Assembly: GCA_035578905.1 (NCBI GenBank)
Contig: JAQJVL010000153.1
Span: 1,721,498-1,785,497 of the forward strand
Source: Stictocephala bisonia
Taxonomy: Eukaryota; Arthropoda; Insecta; Hemiptera; Membracidae
DNA length: 64,000 nt
Direction: 5' to 3'
Shown here: in pieces, positions 1 to 11,729 of the stretch
Layout of the letters: each line of letters begins with the position of its first letter
Position numbering within the stretch: position 1 is the first letter of the stretch
Position numbers and translations under genes: made by a program
Notes under the pieces: generated by a model
What the model saw: the letters and a program-made list of their open reading frames with translations, nothing else
Told to the model about the DNA's origin: nothing
Databases searched by the model: none

Positions 1-1016
1 GAATAAAGCGAAAAAAAATAAGAACAGTGTTTTTAAAACCAATAAAGCATTAAACTGCGCAGTGCATTACAAAATTACGCACATTGACAGAAACAGCATG
101 GGAGATATGTCTGAGCCGCAGCCTATAAAAATAGGAGTACCTCAAGGATCGGTCCTGTGGCCAGTATAATACATGTTATTTACTAATGACTTGCCAGACA
201 TCATTAAAGCAAACAATAACACAAAATGTATCATATACGCTGATGACACTACTTTCCTTCTGAGAAACAACAGTGCAAAAGGCGTTTAGGAAGCTGTTAT
301 CCACTTGACATAGTAATTAACTACTTCAGCCATAACGACCTTGCATTAAATGCCTCTAAGACAGTGCACTTAAACTTCAGCAGAACCTGTTATATATTTA
401 CCAAATATCACCTCTGAAGAAGAAACAAAATTATTAGGTGTGTCACTTGATACTAGCTTTAGATGGACTAGTCATACTAATAGTCTTTGTAAAAAAGTAA
501 GCACTGGAGTATAAGTGGTCAGAAGAATATATTGGGTAGCAGGACTGAATGCAGCAAAAACATGTTGTGTACTATGCCACGATAGAATTACACATCCACT
601 ATGGTATAGCTATTTGGGTAGGGACTTCAGAGAGCAATCTTAATCGTATTTTAGTACTGCAGAAAAAATCCACTTGAGTCTTGTCAAACTTACAACCACT
701 GAACAGCTGCAGGAATGCTTTAAAATATATGGAAATACAACAGTTATGGTTCTTTACTTTTATACAGTCATATTCCAAACAAGAGAATGGGACTTAGAAA
801 GAGGTAAAAACATCCACACCTACAACACTTGTCATGCCACCAACTTATCCCTTCCATCTCATTGCACAACCCAGTTCCATCTCATCGCGAAAACCAAGTT
901 ACATCGGATGCAAGTTATTCAATTCTCTGCCCGCATCTTTAAAAGCACACTGAAGGAAACTACTGACAACAGGACTCTACAACTGGCTCAAGATAAAGAC
1001 CATTGTATTCCATGAA
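1..1016 (+). mobile_element. Degenerate LINE (jockey/CR1-like) reverse transcriptase, 3' part
   Basis: Broken open reading with stops and frameshifts, but the order of reverse-transcriptase motifs is clear: GVPQGSV (about 138-158), IYADDTTF (about 232-258, the catalytic YADD box) and LLGVSLD (about 432-455). A final open stretch at 674-1015 matches the C-terminal region after the RT domain in such LINEs. The left end is cut by the window. The element is old and inactive. It resembles, at motif level, the RT at 47385-48410, but I could not align them well enough to call them one family. Confidence 0.75.
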
Positions 1017-1020
1017 AGAA

Positions 1021-1475
1021 TTGTTTGAGGTTATACATTAGTAGAGAAATCATTTTAACATTGTAATTTGAAGTGTACATTGTAATTCACACATTCTAGT
1101 TATTTGTACTCATTGTATATTTTTGACACCAATACATTTTTTAATGTTACTGTTAATAAAAAATGATGATTGATTAATAGATGACACAGGACTGATGCGG
1201 GTAGGTAAATAATGGGTATCAAAACGTAAATAATGGGCGGATCAAAAAATTCGGATGTCAAGAGCGGAAAGGTCATGGCAGGAATCAAATAATTATTAAT
1301 TACATTTTTATTTTTATCTATAACATCCTTTAATTTATTTATCTAAGATAAAAATACTACTGATATTTTTCCTATTTAACGATTTAAACTTTGTCAGTTA
1401 AGGAACTAATGTCAGGTTCAGCTGAACAAAAATACCTAAACCTGCACACCTTCAATAACCATACATGTTAATATA
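1021..1475. other. AT-rich stretch, no gene seen
   Basis: AT-rich sequence between the LINE fragment and the Tigger element. I see no splice-flanked coding segment and no terminal repeat here. The missing 3' exon of the CHK2 gene would be expected to the left of 4091, but no matching coding segment is visible. Confidence 0.5.
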
Positions 1476-4033
1476 CAGTAGAACCTCGATTAACCGGGGG
1501 CTCATTAACCGGGGAGCTGATTAACCGTGGTTCGATCAGGTCGATTTTTTTACGAAGAAAAGATTTTTCCAGTTGGATTTAAGTTTTTGTTACAATAATG
1601 TTATGTACAGTACGGTACTTCTACTTAGGGATGGGCGATATTTACGTACCGGTGACTTTGTCACTGGTATTTGCTTGTCACCGATAGTCACTGGTACAGA
1701 AAGTGAGAAATACCAGTGACAGGAATTCAGTACAGCTTGCACTGCTACAAGTGGATATCGAATGAACTACGCTACTGTGAATCGCGCATGCGCACGGCGC
1801 ACAGTACGAATAGCCAAGCAAAGCAATACCGAACAGTTGCTATGACAACAAGATGCGCTGTTGTCTCTGCGCAGCCTGCAGTGGGTGAGGGAACGAATGA
1901 CAACAACCTGTTTTCGCGCCATCTATTTTGTGCTGCTATCCGTCTCTCCCTCCACACCCGTCCAATAAATCAGTCAGTGTACGGATGTGTTTAGATTGTT
2001 ATGCTAATGAGCTGTCGCATGTGAATTTGATTAGTTTAGTTTGATCCTTTTTATTTACGATCGTATTTTTTTACTTTGGGTGTAATTTTGTAAAGTGCGT
2101 AAGAATGTCTGGTAACAAGAGGAAACGTGTAGTTTTATCAATTCAACAAAAACTTCAAATTATTGAACATTTGGAAAAGGGGAGGGGTGCGAAAAGTTTG
2201 GCCGATGAGTACAATATTGGGGAACAGACTGTTAGGGATTTAAAAAAGAAAAAGATGGATTTGTTAAAGTTTGTAAGTGCTGCAGAGTCATCTTCGGGAT
2301 TAATGAAAAGAAAAACAATGAAAAAAGCCACATTCGAAACTTTAGATAAAGCTATGTTGGAGTGGTTTGCGCAAGAACAAGCTTTAGGTAATCCCGTCAA
2401 TGGTGTAATTTGTGCTGAAAAGGCCAAGGTTTTTTACGAATCTTTAGGTCTTGAAGGAAAGTTTGACGCGTCTTCTGGGTGGCTCTATCGATTTAAACAA
2501 AGGCACGGAATTCGGGAACTACACATTCAAGGGGAAGCATTAAGTGGTGATAAGGACGCGGCCGAGAAGTTTGTCGTCGAGATCAATGAGCTTGTGTCTG
2601 CAGAAAACCTTTTGCCTGAACAGATTTTTAATACAGACGAATCTGGCCTCTATTGGAAATGTTTGCCATCGAAAACATTAGCGTTCGTAAAAGAAAAAAA
2701 TGCGCCTGGCCATAAAGCCAGTAAGGACAGATTAACCATAATGACCTGCTCCAATGCTTCAGGAACGAAAAAACTTAAGCTCGTAGTCATTGGTAAAGCC
2801 AAAAAACCTAGATCGTTTAAGGGAACAGAGGCAAAAAATTTGCCAGTCCACTACTTCAACCAGAAAAAGGGCTGGATGAACCAAGTTATTTTTCAGGAAT
2901 GGTTCTCTAAACATTTTGTTCCCCAAGTCCGTGACTACTTAAGGTCACAAAACCTTCCTCAAAAGGCGCTTTTAATCTTGGACAATGCCCCCTCACACCC
3001 TAGTGAAACAATCTTAAAATCAGATGACGGAAAAATCGTTGTGAAATATCTCCCTCCCAACGTGACAGCACTGATCCAGCCTATGGACCAAGGTGTCATC
3101 GCTGGAATAAAAAAAGTTTACAGAACTTCAGTTTTGAGAAAACTGATTGAGGAAGAGAACGATCTGAAATCATTTTTAAAAAAATTCACCATACTAGACG
3201 CTATTTATGAATGTGCATCTGTTTGGGAAAAAGTAAAAAAAAACACATTGATTAGATCGTGGAAGAAAATATTTCCCGACATTGATGATAGTGATGATTT
3301 TACGGGGTTTGCTGAAGAAGAAATAACTTCAAATCAATTAGCAAATATGGCGAAGGCAGTGCCAGGTGGCGAAAGCGTGGACACTGAAAACATCGATGAG
3401 TGGTTCCAATGTGACAAAGACTTGCCATCGTTTGAGATATTTAATGACGAAGAGATTGTGAGGTGCGCTATGCGAGAAGTGGAGAGCGAGGAAGAAGGAG
3501 ACGAGGAGGAGGGCGAGGAAGGGGAAGGGGAAATGCCAGCTGACACCGAGACCCGTATCGCTCACAGCCACGGCGCTGCACTCAATCACTTGGAATGCCT
3601 ATTAGATTACTTGGAGGGTCAAGACGATTCTCTCTTAAGTGACAAGCTATTGTTACGGAAGCTACGGTCATCGATTGCAAGGAAAGAAAGAGGTGCAAAA
3701 CGGCAAACAACGATGACCGACTTCTTCAAGCCGTCTGCTAATCAGTAATAACAATGCAGTAACTACTATAAACAGCGTAGTAAATATTTTGTAAATAATT
3801 TTCTTTTGACCAATATTTTAGTTTTATATCGAAAAGACATTCATGGATACTCTTTTACAAGCAGGTAAAATGTACTCTACACTTTAATTAGGCCTAGTCT
3901 ACCTATTAAAACATGATTTCTTGCACTAAATTATGCATTTCAGTTTTTTTTCTGTTATCAGCGGCTTAACCGTGATTTCATGTATCCGTGGCCCTTCTCC
4001 CCACCATTATCCCGGTTAATCGAGGTTCTACTG
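1476..4033 (+). mobile_element. Complete Tigger/pogo-type DNA transposon
   Basis: A 2558-bp element with 23-bp terminal inverted repeats that are identical at both ends (CAGTAGAACCTCGATTAACC... at 1476 and its reverse complement ending at 4033). It is flanked by TA at 1474-1475 and 4034-4035, the target duplication of the Tc1/mariner/pogo superfamily. It encodes one uninterrupted transposase at 2105-3748. Perfect TIRs and an intact reading frame point to a recent insertion. It lies 57 bp from a CHK2 kinase exon. A small stem-rich patch at 1630-1735 repeats GTCACTGGTA on both strands. Confidence 0.95.
2105..3748 (+). CDS. Pogo/Tigger transposase, 547 aa, intact
   Basis: DNA transposase of the pogo/Tigger (jerky, CENP-B-like) family. 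Residues about 4-50 form a Psq/CENP-B-N helix-turn-helix (KRKRVVLSIQQKLQIIEHL...QTVRDLKKKK). Residues about 75-145 form the second CENP-B-type DNA-binding domain (WLYRFKQRHGI). The DDE_1 catalytic core follows with three acidic sites: FNTDESGLYWK, LLILDNAPSHP and LIQPMDQGVI, the last being the DDD form typical of pogo. A Glu-rich stretch (about residues 456-475) and a C-terminal MTDFFKPS motif, the latter reminiscent of a PCNA-interaction (PIP-box) peptide, complete it. The ATG at 2105 is well placed inside the TIRs, and the length is normal for the family. Confidence 0.95.
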   Translation: MSGNKRKRVVLSIQQKLQIIEHLEKGRGAKSLADEYNIGEQTVRDLKKKKMDLLKFVSAAESSSGLMKRKTMKKATFETLDKAMLEWFAQEQALGNPVNGVICAEKAKVFYESLGLEGKFDASSGWLYRFKQRHGIRELHIQGEALSGDKDAAEKFVVEINELVSAENLLPEQIFNTDESGLYWKCLPSKTLAFVKEKNAPGHKASKDRLTIMTCSNASGTKKLKLVVIGKAKKPRSFKGTEAKNLPVHYFNQKKGWMNQVIFQEWFSKHFVPQVRDYLRSQNLPQKALLILDNAPSHPSETILKSDDGKIVVKYLPPNVTALIQPMDQGVIAGIKKVYRTSVLRKLIEEENDLKSFLKKFTILDAIYECASVWEKVKKNTLIRSWKKIFPDIDDSDDFTGFAEEEITSNQLANMAKAVPGGESVDTENIDEWFQCDKDLPSFEIFNDEEIVRCAMREVESEEEGDEEEGEEGEGEMPADTETRIAHSHGAALNHLECLLDYLEGQDDSLLSDKLLLRKLRSSIARKERGAKRQTTMTDFFKPSANQ

Positions 4034-4090
4034 TATAATATTATAATGATTTCCACAGTTTTAAAATTATAATTCAAAGATAATAAATAC

Positions 4091-4292
4091 CTGGAGCCAT
4101 TGATGCTCTAGTATTTTCTCAATTGTGATCCGTTGGTTTGTATCAACTTTGAGCATCTTCCTGACAAGATTGGCAGCTTGAAGGGATACGCCACGCCATT
4201 CACGTCCAGCCATACTGTAACTACCTCTTACTATTTGCTCCATCACAGGCAGTGGGCATCGTTCTCTAGAGAATGGCAACTTGCCACTGATA
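4091..4292 (-). CDS. lok: CHK2/loki kinase exon, C-lobe end
   Basis: Last visible exon, acceptor ACTTGCAG and donor CTCCAG|GTATTT. Its first base completes the Cys codon, giving ILFQCISGKLPF, which matches the ILFICLSG region of CHK2. It continues through EQIVRGSYSM, AANLVRKMLKVDTNQRITIEKILEHQWLQ, that is the C-lobe helices, the Arg of subdomain XI (QRIT) and the HPWL-like end (HQWLQ). Because it ends with a good donor, at least one more exon should carry the nuclear-localisation tail. I did not find it in 1-4090, so it may lie off the left edge. An intact Tigger transposon begins only 57 bp downstream in the next intron. Confidence 0.92.
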
Positions 4293-5138
4293 CTGCAAGT
4301 TAACATATGTTAGAAACTAGATCATTCAATATTTTTAATACAAAAATATCAAAGTTCATGTTAAAGTCAGTTTTACTAAAAAGATTTTAAATTAATAAAA
4401 TATAAATAAAATTAATTACTTTCATATTTTGTAACCATACAAATAATTGATCAAAATAAGCTATTTTAATAATAAAACTGGTACTTTCAAAGAAAATTAG
4501 AATTTTAAGTTCTTTCAATTTTTTAACATAATTTTGTTAACGTAATTAGTTTGTCTTTAGATTTATTTAAAGTATTTTTTAACTAAAAAAAAGAAGAAAT
4601 GTATAAAAGAGGGTTCATTTAGAATTTCTTTTTAAATTTACAAAAGAAGTTGTAAAAAGTGAGGAAGTAATATAATTATAGGATAATTATTTTTAATACA
4701 ATACTGATATGATGCTATTTTTTTTAACTTGTACTGGGCATAAATAAAATTTTGTTGACTTTTGACTATCCCATAAATTTGTTTTACTTATGCCTTTACT
4801 AGAAAATACATTATAATTAATACTTGTAAATTCAGGTAACAATAACAAATATGCACATAGTTAAGTGCTTAGAAACTTATTATTGGTTCCATATCTAAGC
4901 CTTGGTTTCGAAGTCTCATTCCAGAATTTGGCGAGCGTGATCAAGCTTGAACCAGAACCATGCCAGTTAGTTCCACGACATGTTCATGCATACCAGTTAC
5001 TTCTGTGTATTTCAGTGTAGGATTTGTACTTAATTACTTATTAGTTTTATGAAGTTCTTACATCCTGTATTGCTGTCCACAGTGGTTTCTACAAGTGATT
5101 CATGTTATAAATGACAGTGATGTGGAGGGCAATGATAA
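4293..5138. other. CHK2 intron, AT-rich, nothing identified
   Basis: Start of the 3.1-kb intron between the 7357 and 4292 exons. It is AT-rich with long T and A runs. No coding segment, terminal repeat or RNA gene was recognised. Confidence 0.5.
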
Positions 5139-5140
5139 TA

Positions 5141-5870
5141 CAGCGAGCTCTCAGTTATCTGAGGTCAATTGGGGCCAAAATCACCTTAATTAAAACGACC
5201 TTATCCGAGTAAAAAGTCGGATAATCTGGAGACTAAGTTTATTATGGTAAAAAGCCATGAAAATGTACAAAACTAGTTTTTTTAAGACCAATTATGCAAA
5301 ATAACCATTTTTATAGCCTAGTCAGAAAGTAAGATGTAAGGTTATGTCTTATACAAGTTTTATTGCCTCAGGATGTCTAGGTATCGAGAAGTCAGGAATA
5401 AGTATTACATTTTAGAATTCTGAAATGGAGGGAGAAAACTGCAACAATATAATTTGTTGAAAATTGATCATTAATAAAGGTCTAGACTAAATGTCTGTGG
5501 CTTGGTAATTTCATCTAATGTAATATTTGTTGATAAAGAAAGCAGAGATTTCCTATATCATTACATCATCCATTAACAGCAGTACTCGCCACTTGGTTTT
5601 ATGTGCAGGGTACTGCTCAGTCTGTTTATCAAACGAAAATATTGTATTCATCCTGCTCTTACCAGTGCTGGAAACCATTCAACAATTTAACAGAATAAAA
5701 TTATCGTATCAATAACAAATTTTTAGTTCACTTTGACAACGAAAACAAGATCTATTCATCATTTCAATTTTGTTCCATGATAAATTACCGTCTTTCATTA
5801 ACCACTTATATCAATACACTGAAATAAAATAATAATAGTAACAAAAATTATACTAAACACATGATAAACT
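5141..5870 (+). mobile_element. Pogo-like MITE, right end missing
   Basis: Begins CAGCGAGCTCTCAGTTATC after a TA and shares internal blocks with the better-preserved element at 16776-17870. Examples are a GGATAATCTGGAG-like patch, AAATGTACAAAACTAGTTT, the GTACTGCTCAGTCTG block and the CATTTCAATTTT block near the end. No transposase is present and no matching right terminal repeat is found, so this is a truncated, non-autonomous copy. Confidence 0.6.
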
Positions 5871-5916
5871 CAACAATTCTAATTCAATCAAAAGCATTTT
5901 GATGTTTTTATCGACA

Positions 5917-6255
5917 CTGGTGGCGCAGTGCTGTAACCCAGCTACTTGGGGACTAAGTGTTTGGGAGATTGTAGGCGATAGGTTCCATGCTCGGCCCTCT
6001 TAATACCGACCCAGCCTCAGCTCAATGGTTGCCATATACGTGTATACTACTAGAGAAGTCTGGGGTGTCCATGTTGGATGGTAGTCAGGGTTCAAATGTT
6101 GTGTAGAAGAGAACTGAGTGTCAGACTTATCAGTTGCTGAAAATCAGACCAACACTACATGGTTTGGATTCCACATAAAGCTGTAGGTCCCATAGTTGCC
6201 CTGGCTATTGGACTATTAATAAATAGTCCTTTTTGAGCTAAGTTGAACAAAGATA
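5917..6255 (+). mobile_element. tRNA-headed SINE, copy 1
   Basis: Second copy at 11178-11535 aligns over the full length. The head has pol III promoter boxes: an A-box-like TGGCGCAGTGCTG near 5921 and a B-box-like GGTTCCATGC near 5981. The body has the shared phrases CTGGGGTGTCCATGTTGGAT, AAATCAGACCAACACTAC and AAGCTGTAGGTCC. The tRNA part is too diverged to be a working tRNA gene. It is inserted in a CHK2 intron in the orientation opposite to the gene. Confidence 0.7.
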
Positions 6256-7356
6256 GTAACAATGACTACACTCATTCATCTTCACTCATCACCTCTCATA
6301 TTCGCCCATATCTCTACAATGGCTGTCTTAGAAATGAATAATGAATAATTTTAATAGTACACATTTAACATTAAAAATAGTACATATTTTAAATTTAAAA
6401 ATATGTGCGTCTTTTTTTTCAAATGTGAACACAGGCTATTCCAGAAGTTAATTTTCTTCTGCAATATTCTGTAATAATAAATCTTACCTCAAATAAATAC
6501 AGAAAATGTTCAATTATAGGCATTATTCAAGTTCACTGCAATTATAGGCATTTGAATTGGATTACATTGATTATTTAGAATTATCATCATCTAAATATCA
6601 TTTGGAGTAATTCTTTGCCTACACTAAAATCACAGAATATAGTATGTGCCTATTTCTTTTTATTTATTCTTTAAATACTGATTGTCAAGATTCGGGCGAA
6701 TATGGATTTCAAATGAGTTTGATGATTGTAGATGAACAAATGTATCCTTTGTTCAAACTAAGTTTGACCAACAAACTTGCCTGAAATAAACCCAGACATT
6801 TTTCAACTCTGTTGTTTTCTTTTTCTTTAAAATACTCAAATCAGCATGTATTCTTTGTGCCCTTCCTTTTCTTCAAGTAACAAAGTAACAGTTAACCAGT
6901 CCATTTTGTCTCTCTCACTACCACTTCACACTTTTATTACCGGCAGTTCAAGTTTTCTTCCAAACCACCTTCATGCCGGATCTTTTATATAATTAACTGT
7001 CCATGGAAATTAAAAAACAATAAATAACTTTTTTTAACTCTTTCTAGTTCTTATTTAGTTACATCAAACCTGGCCTAGTTTGCAAGTTTTTGAGCAGATT
7101 GTCGATTATATTCCAAGGACAAGCATGTCAGGAATTATAAAAGAAATTTTGTCGGAGTTTTGCTTACATTCAGTAGTAAAAGAATTTTAAAATATTAAAC
7201 CTCATCTGAAAAACAATAATTAAAATTAGTTGCATTGAATTTATTTCCAAAAATACAAATCAGGTTGCTCAATCATGGATCTATTATTAATTCGTATTAA
7301 TCCTTGAAACATGGATCTAAAATTTAAACAAATCTATTTTCAAATCAATCACTTAC
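6256..7356. other. CHK2 intron, AT-rich, nothing identified
   Basis: AT-rich intron sequence up to the donor of the 7357-7568 exon. No open reading frame of note, no repeats with terminal structure and no RNA gene were recognised. Confidence 0.5.
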
Positions 7357-7568
7357 CACTGGAATAAAATGACACCAAGACTCCAAATATCAACCTGATG
7401 AGTGTAAGAGCCGCTTCCCTGGGTCATCAGTATCTCTGGAGCAGTGTACAAAGGGGTCCCACAAAAGGATTTCAGTTGAGTTTTTGAGTCAACCAACTTA
7501 CTCAGTCCAAAATCACTCACTTTCACAAGCCTGTCACCATTCTTTATGCAAAGAAGAACATTTTCTGG
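7357..7568 (-). CDS. lok: CHK2/loki kinase exon, DFG and activation loop
   Basis: Starts in phase 0 after TTTACAG with PENVLL, so the full motif is HRDLKPENVLL across the exon border. It contains VSDFGLSKL (Mg-binding DFG), the activation segment LKSFCGTPLYTAPEIL and the alpha-F start VDIWSLGVILF. It ends with two bases of a Cys codon at CCAGTG|GTAAGT. Relative to human CHK2 the T387-equivalent Thr is kept (CGT), while the T383-equivalent autophosphorylation position reads Ser (KSFCGT against RTLCGT, the human motif being from memory). That swap is still phosphorylatable. Confidence 0.93.
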
Positions 7569-8403
7569 CTGTAAATGCAGATATTACTAAAATATTTTTA
7601 AAATACTTTGTATATAATATCTAATTATTAGTAAAAAAATTCCTTCAGGATGAAATAAGAATTAATAATTGATTTATATGGGATTCCATCAAACTAATCA
7701 GATAAATAAATTCAATACTTAAGAAATGCCATTTTTATTATCTACACTCTGTTATAAGATAGAGTGTACTGTAGCAGACATCTACCAAACTGAAGTTGAA
7801 GAGATACAAATATAAATAAGTTCTTTACTTTCATAGTCACGTTTTCAAAGGCTGCATTCTTAAATTATGTTTTCTGAAATACCACTTTGAATGTGGATCC
7901 ACTTCTGAGTAACTGACTTCTTTTGCAAAAAGCACAACTGCATTTTGTCAACATCTTATTGACAGTTTCCATTTGGATGATTAATTCCTTTCGTTATATA
8001 ACACATTTTGATTAGTGAGAGCATTCAAAGGGAACACCCCCTCTCCACTCCCTCTGTTGCTCAACAACAACACATACAGGATACCACTGTATTGCATTTT
8101 CCATCAGATCATGCATGGTCTGTATAAAAATTTAATATAATGTGAGTGTAAATTAATCAAAGGTAGTTATCAAGTTGTGAGGAATGTTTCACCAGAAAAA
8201 TATGACAAAAAATAATTAATGACACTTACATCTTAGAACTTACATGTTTCACATACTTTACTCAAGAATAAAGCCACTGTCAACAATAAATTATTTTCTT
8301 TTACCAAAAATTAAATTTTAATAAATTTAAATAATTTGAACCAAACTTAACATCCTCCCACCAAATTTTTAACAAAATTTATACATTGTAAAAATATTCT
8401 TCT
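7569..8403. other. CHK2 intron, AT-rich, nothing identified
   Basis: First 0.8 kb of the 11-kb intron, counted leftmost. AT-rich, with no coding or mobile-element signature that I could support. Confidence 0.5.
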
Positions 8404-9850
8404 TCATATCTTGATGGTTTCTTTACCAATCGACCACTCATATTCGATTGTTCATGATAGCCATTTTTCAGAAGGTAAATAAAGCCATTCTGGTACCTCC
8501 CACCATTTCAACTCGACAAGTTTCTTCCCAAGACATCCTCTTGATGGAAGGTTTGCCAGATTCATTTTACCAGGAACATTGTAACATTGATCCACTTCAG
8601 TACATCTTGTTATTTCTTCGATAATACCCTCACTAACCCACTCTTTTAAAACCTTATTGTAGTCTTCCAGACATCTGTCATTTTGTAACCTCTTGTAAGT
8701 GGATACGTTTGCTAGCAAGTTCAAAATTACTTGGCAATAAAGCATGATCTCTTTTCCAAGGTAAATTTACTTCATATCCACCATCATGATCCATTGTAAC
8801 TTCATCTAAAAATACTGATTAATTTCAGTATAATGCTGATCTTTAGTTCCAGTTACTGATGGATCATTAATACCAATTAGATGCAATCTCCAAAGATCAG
8901 AAACATTCATGCTGTTTATTAACATGCTAGTTTATTACAAGCATTCCTGTGCTTTGCACTTTATTATGTTGCAATGGAGGTTTGTTTGAAATTATCCACC
9001 CAAACACAGTCTCGATTCCCACAAGATTTGTAAATTTTCTTATACTTCCTGTTAACAATGAGGAAGCATGATCTGCTCCTATCAACAAATCTATAGGACC
9101 TCTGTCATTCAGAACATTATATACGGGATTGCCAGCTTTTTTCATTTCATTAATCCATGGTCCCTTTGGTACTCTTGGTAAATCATTACAAATCATATCT
9201 TGACCTAAAGCTTCAATCATGTGTGTATGTTTTCCACTAAGACTACATAATGTTTTTTCAAACTTGTTGTGCAATGTCTTAGCTATTTGTTTACCTCCAA
9301 ACAATGAATGATGGAAAGTTTTTTCTCCAGAAATATTTAAATTCATTCTCTTAGCAATAGAATTCAAAATGTATGACCTTTTAGCAGCAGTATCAAATAT
9401 AGCACGAACAGTACAAACTGCTCCGTTGCTTCCTCTTAATTTAAGTCGAATGTTAGGTAAGAAAACACTTGAATCGCAGGTAAGACTTGTTTTTGCACAT
9501 GTTATTGGGGGTTTGTTTCATTGGTGGTATTCTCCAATTTCCTTATAGAAATTACAGTTTTTTCTACACCAAACCTTTTTCTAGAGAAGTTAGGACATAT
9601 TATAACAGCATGTTTACAATTACACATAGGACAATAAGAATTCACTTTGCAGTTTTTAGATATGTGAAACCGTTTAGGACAGAGATGACAGCATCTAGAG
9701 TCCTTGACACATTGCAGTTTCTGCTCAAGTGCACGTCTTGTGCCTTAAAGCAATCTATACTATTATGCATCTTGCAACAGAAAATCCAAGACTGTTTAAC
9801 AACTTGTGTGGTAAGAAGTCTCAGGCCTGTCAGTGTCTTAGAAGGAACCT
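8404..9850 (-). mobile_element. Bel-Pao LTR retrotransposon remnant (gag zinc knuckles, protease, RT/RNase H pieces)
   Basis: Read on the minus strand from right to left. Cys/His knuckles (CHLCPKRFHISKNC and CPMCNCKH, about 9700-9600) mark the end of gag. The aspartic protease domain of the Pao type follows: FDTAAKRSYI near 9390, then GADHASSLLTG and FGWIISNK in 9367-8927. The reading at 8745-8452 joins the N-terminal RT motif YNKVLKEWVSEGIIEE to VPGKMNLANLPSRGC and WWEVPEWLYLP, which normally lie far downstream in the RNase H to integrase linker. The middle of pol is therefore deleted. No LTRs are seen. Inactive remnant. Confidence 0.8.
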
Positions 9851-11177
9851 AACTCTGCTCTCTATTATTAACCATTGATTTTTCCTTAGTTATTGTAGGG
9901 AGTCAATTTGGTAATTGCTAAAGAAATTCTCTGCTCATTTTGAACTTTTTCCTGATAAACTTGCGAAACTTATACATTTAACATCAAATTAACATTTATA
10001 TGTAATTGACTGAATAAAATAAATGGATGAAAATAAAAGAGACTACAGGTGCTTAGAGATCTTGACCATTTGAGATTATGAACTAAAGCACTCTGCTGCC
10101 TACTACGTAACATTACAAAGCTGATTGATATCCTATCGGCAGTCCAGTTTAAGCCAAAGATATCCAAACAAAAACTCCCAACACTATATATATTCTCGGA
10201 CTTCAGCCTAGGCCAGTTACTTTTGACTACAAATAATAGTAGGTTAACTGAACAACTTAAAATCGCAATATTAAATTTATTGACAGTATCTCACTCGCAT
10301 TACTTGAATTGCTACCTATTTATTGGTATAAACACTCAATGATATTACTAAGCCTATTTTAAACGTGTTCATTTAATTTGTTTTTGTTTAACAGATGAAG
10401 GTTAAGTAAATAAATAAAATAACTGTATTAGATAACCAGTGAAACCTTGAAGTTCTGTAAAGTGGAGCCCTACAATTGAATGTCAATAAAACCATGCATA
10501 CAAACTTCCCTGGTTACAAAAGACCTAACCTCCTCAATATTACAGATGGCCCAGCCTAACTGTGCTCGCGGATTTGACTGTACTAACTGTTCTCACAATG
10601 TAGAACTACTTCATTTTTGCGACCAAAGACAAATGAATATTTTACATATCCCTAAACAAATATTACAGTTTCATTTATTATTTAATATTATTATGTTATG
10701 ATCACACAGATGTTACCAAAAGATAACATTTTCCATATATTTTTAAAATGTCAAATACCGTAAGTTATTTGTTTATTTTATTCAGTTTATTACTATAAAT
10801 AGTCAATAATGTTTATGAGAAATGTCTTCTAGGCCTTATTAACAGATATAACTTGCCAAACACACAATTCAGAAACAGTAATAAATTATAGTTGCGATGA
10901 CTTAAAAAGACAGATTATTATGATTAAAGACAGTGGAAAGAGAAATTCTGGAAGAAGGGAAGACCCGGGGAGAGAAAGTGTTTGGCACAGAACAAAAGTC
11001 CAGTGGAGGCCCTTCGTTGCAACCCTACATTCCCCCTAGGGACTAAAGGAAATAAGTCAAGTAAGTCATATTTCATTCTTCAAGTTTTTTCTTACTTATG
11101 TAATAATTTAATGTTATCGATAAAACAAACACTCCAATAAAAATAGTTTTTAATTTTGTTAGGCCTTTCGGTAACAA
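9851..11177. other. CHK2 intron, low-complexity AT-rich DNA with one LINE-like tail
   Basis: Mostly AT-rich. A less AT-rich patch at about 10920-11060 (GGAAGAAGGGAAGACCCGG onward) looks like a LINE 3' coding tail, but too short to assign. The segment 11098-11172 is repeated in inverted orientation at about 17990-18070. Confidence 0.4.
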
Positions 11178-11535
11178 AGCTGATGGTGCAGTGCTGTTGC
11201 CCAGCTACTTGGGGACAAAGTGTTTAAGAGATTGTAGGCGATAGGTTCAATGCTCGGTCCTCTTAATACTGACGCAACGTCCGCTCAATGGTTGCCATGT
11301 ACGTGGACACTACTAGAGAAGTCTGGGGTGTCCATGTTGGATGGTAGTCAGGGTTCGGATGTTGTGTAGGGGAGGTAACCGAACGTCAGATGTCAGACTT
11401 GTCAGTTAGCTGAAAATCAGACCAACACTACGTGGTTCGGATTCCATGTAAAGCTGTAGGTCCATTAGTTGCCCTGGTTGTTGGGCTATTAATAAATTGC
11501 CCCTTCCGAGGATCAGTTGAACTCAGTTAATAACC
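11178..11535 (+). mobile_element. tRNA-headed SINE, copy 2
   Basis: Same family and orientation as 5917-6255. The head keeps TGGTGCAGTGCTG (A-box-like) and GGTTCAATGCTCGG (B-box-like). The body shares the CTGGGGTGTCCATGTTGGAT and AAGCTGTAGGTCCATTAGTTGCC blocks, allowing for small indels. This copy has a slightly longer middle (an extra GTCAGATGTCAGACTTG). Confidence 0.7.
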
Positions 11536-11729
11536 AGGCTTATATCATCATTCATATTCACCTTAAAATACGGACAACATTGTATCGGTGCCTCATAAGT
11601 AAGAATGTAAAGTTACCATCTTCAGACACACAAACTAAAACAAAATTGTTTACGTTTTTGATTGCTTTAAAAAACACATTGTAAAATAAAAATAAAACAT
11701 AATGAATAATTTAAATAAGAAAATTATAA

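Noticed and set aside
5919..5995. tRNA gene
   Set aside because: A- and B-box-like motifs are present, but there is no foldable cloverleaf, and the sequence continues into a 340-bp body shared with a second copy: a SINE head. The same reasoning applies to 11180-11255 and 24050-24125.
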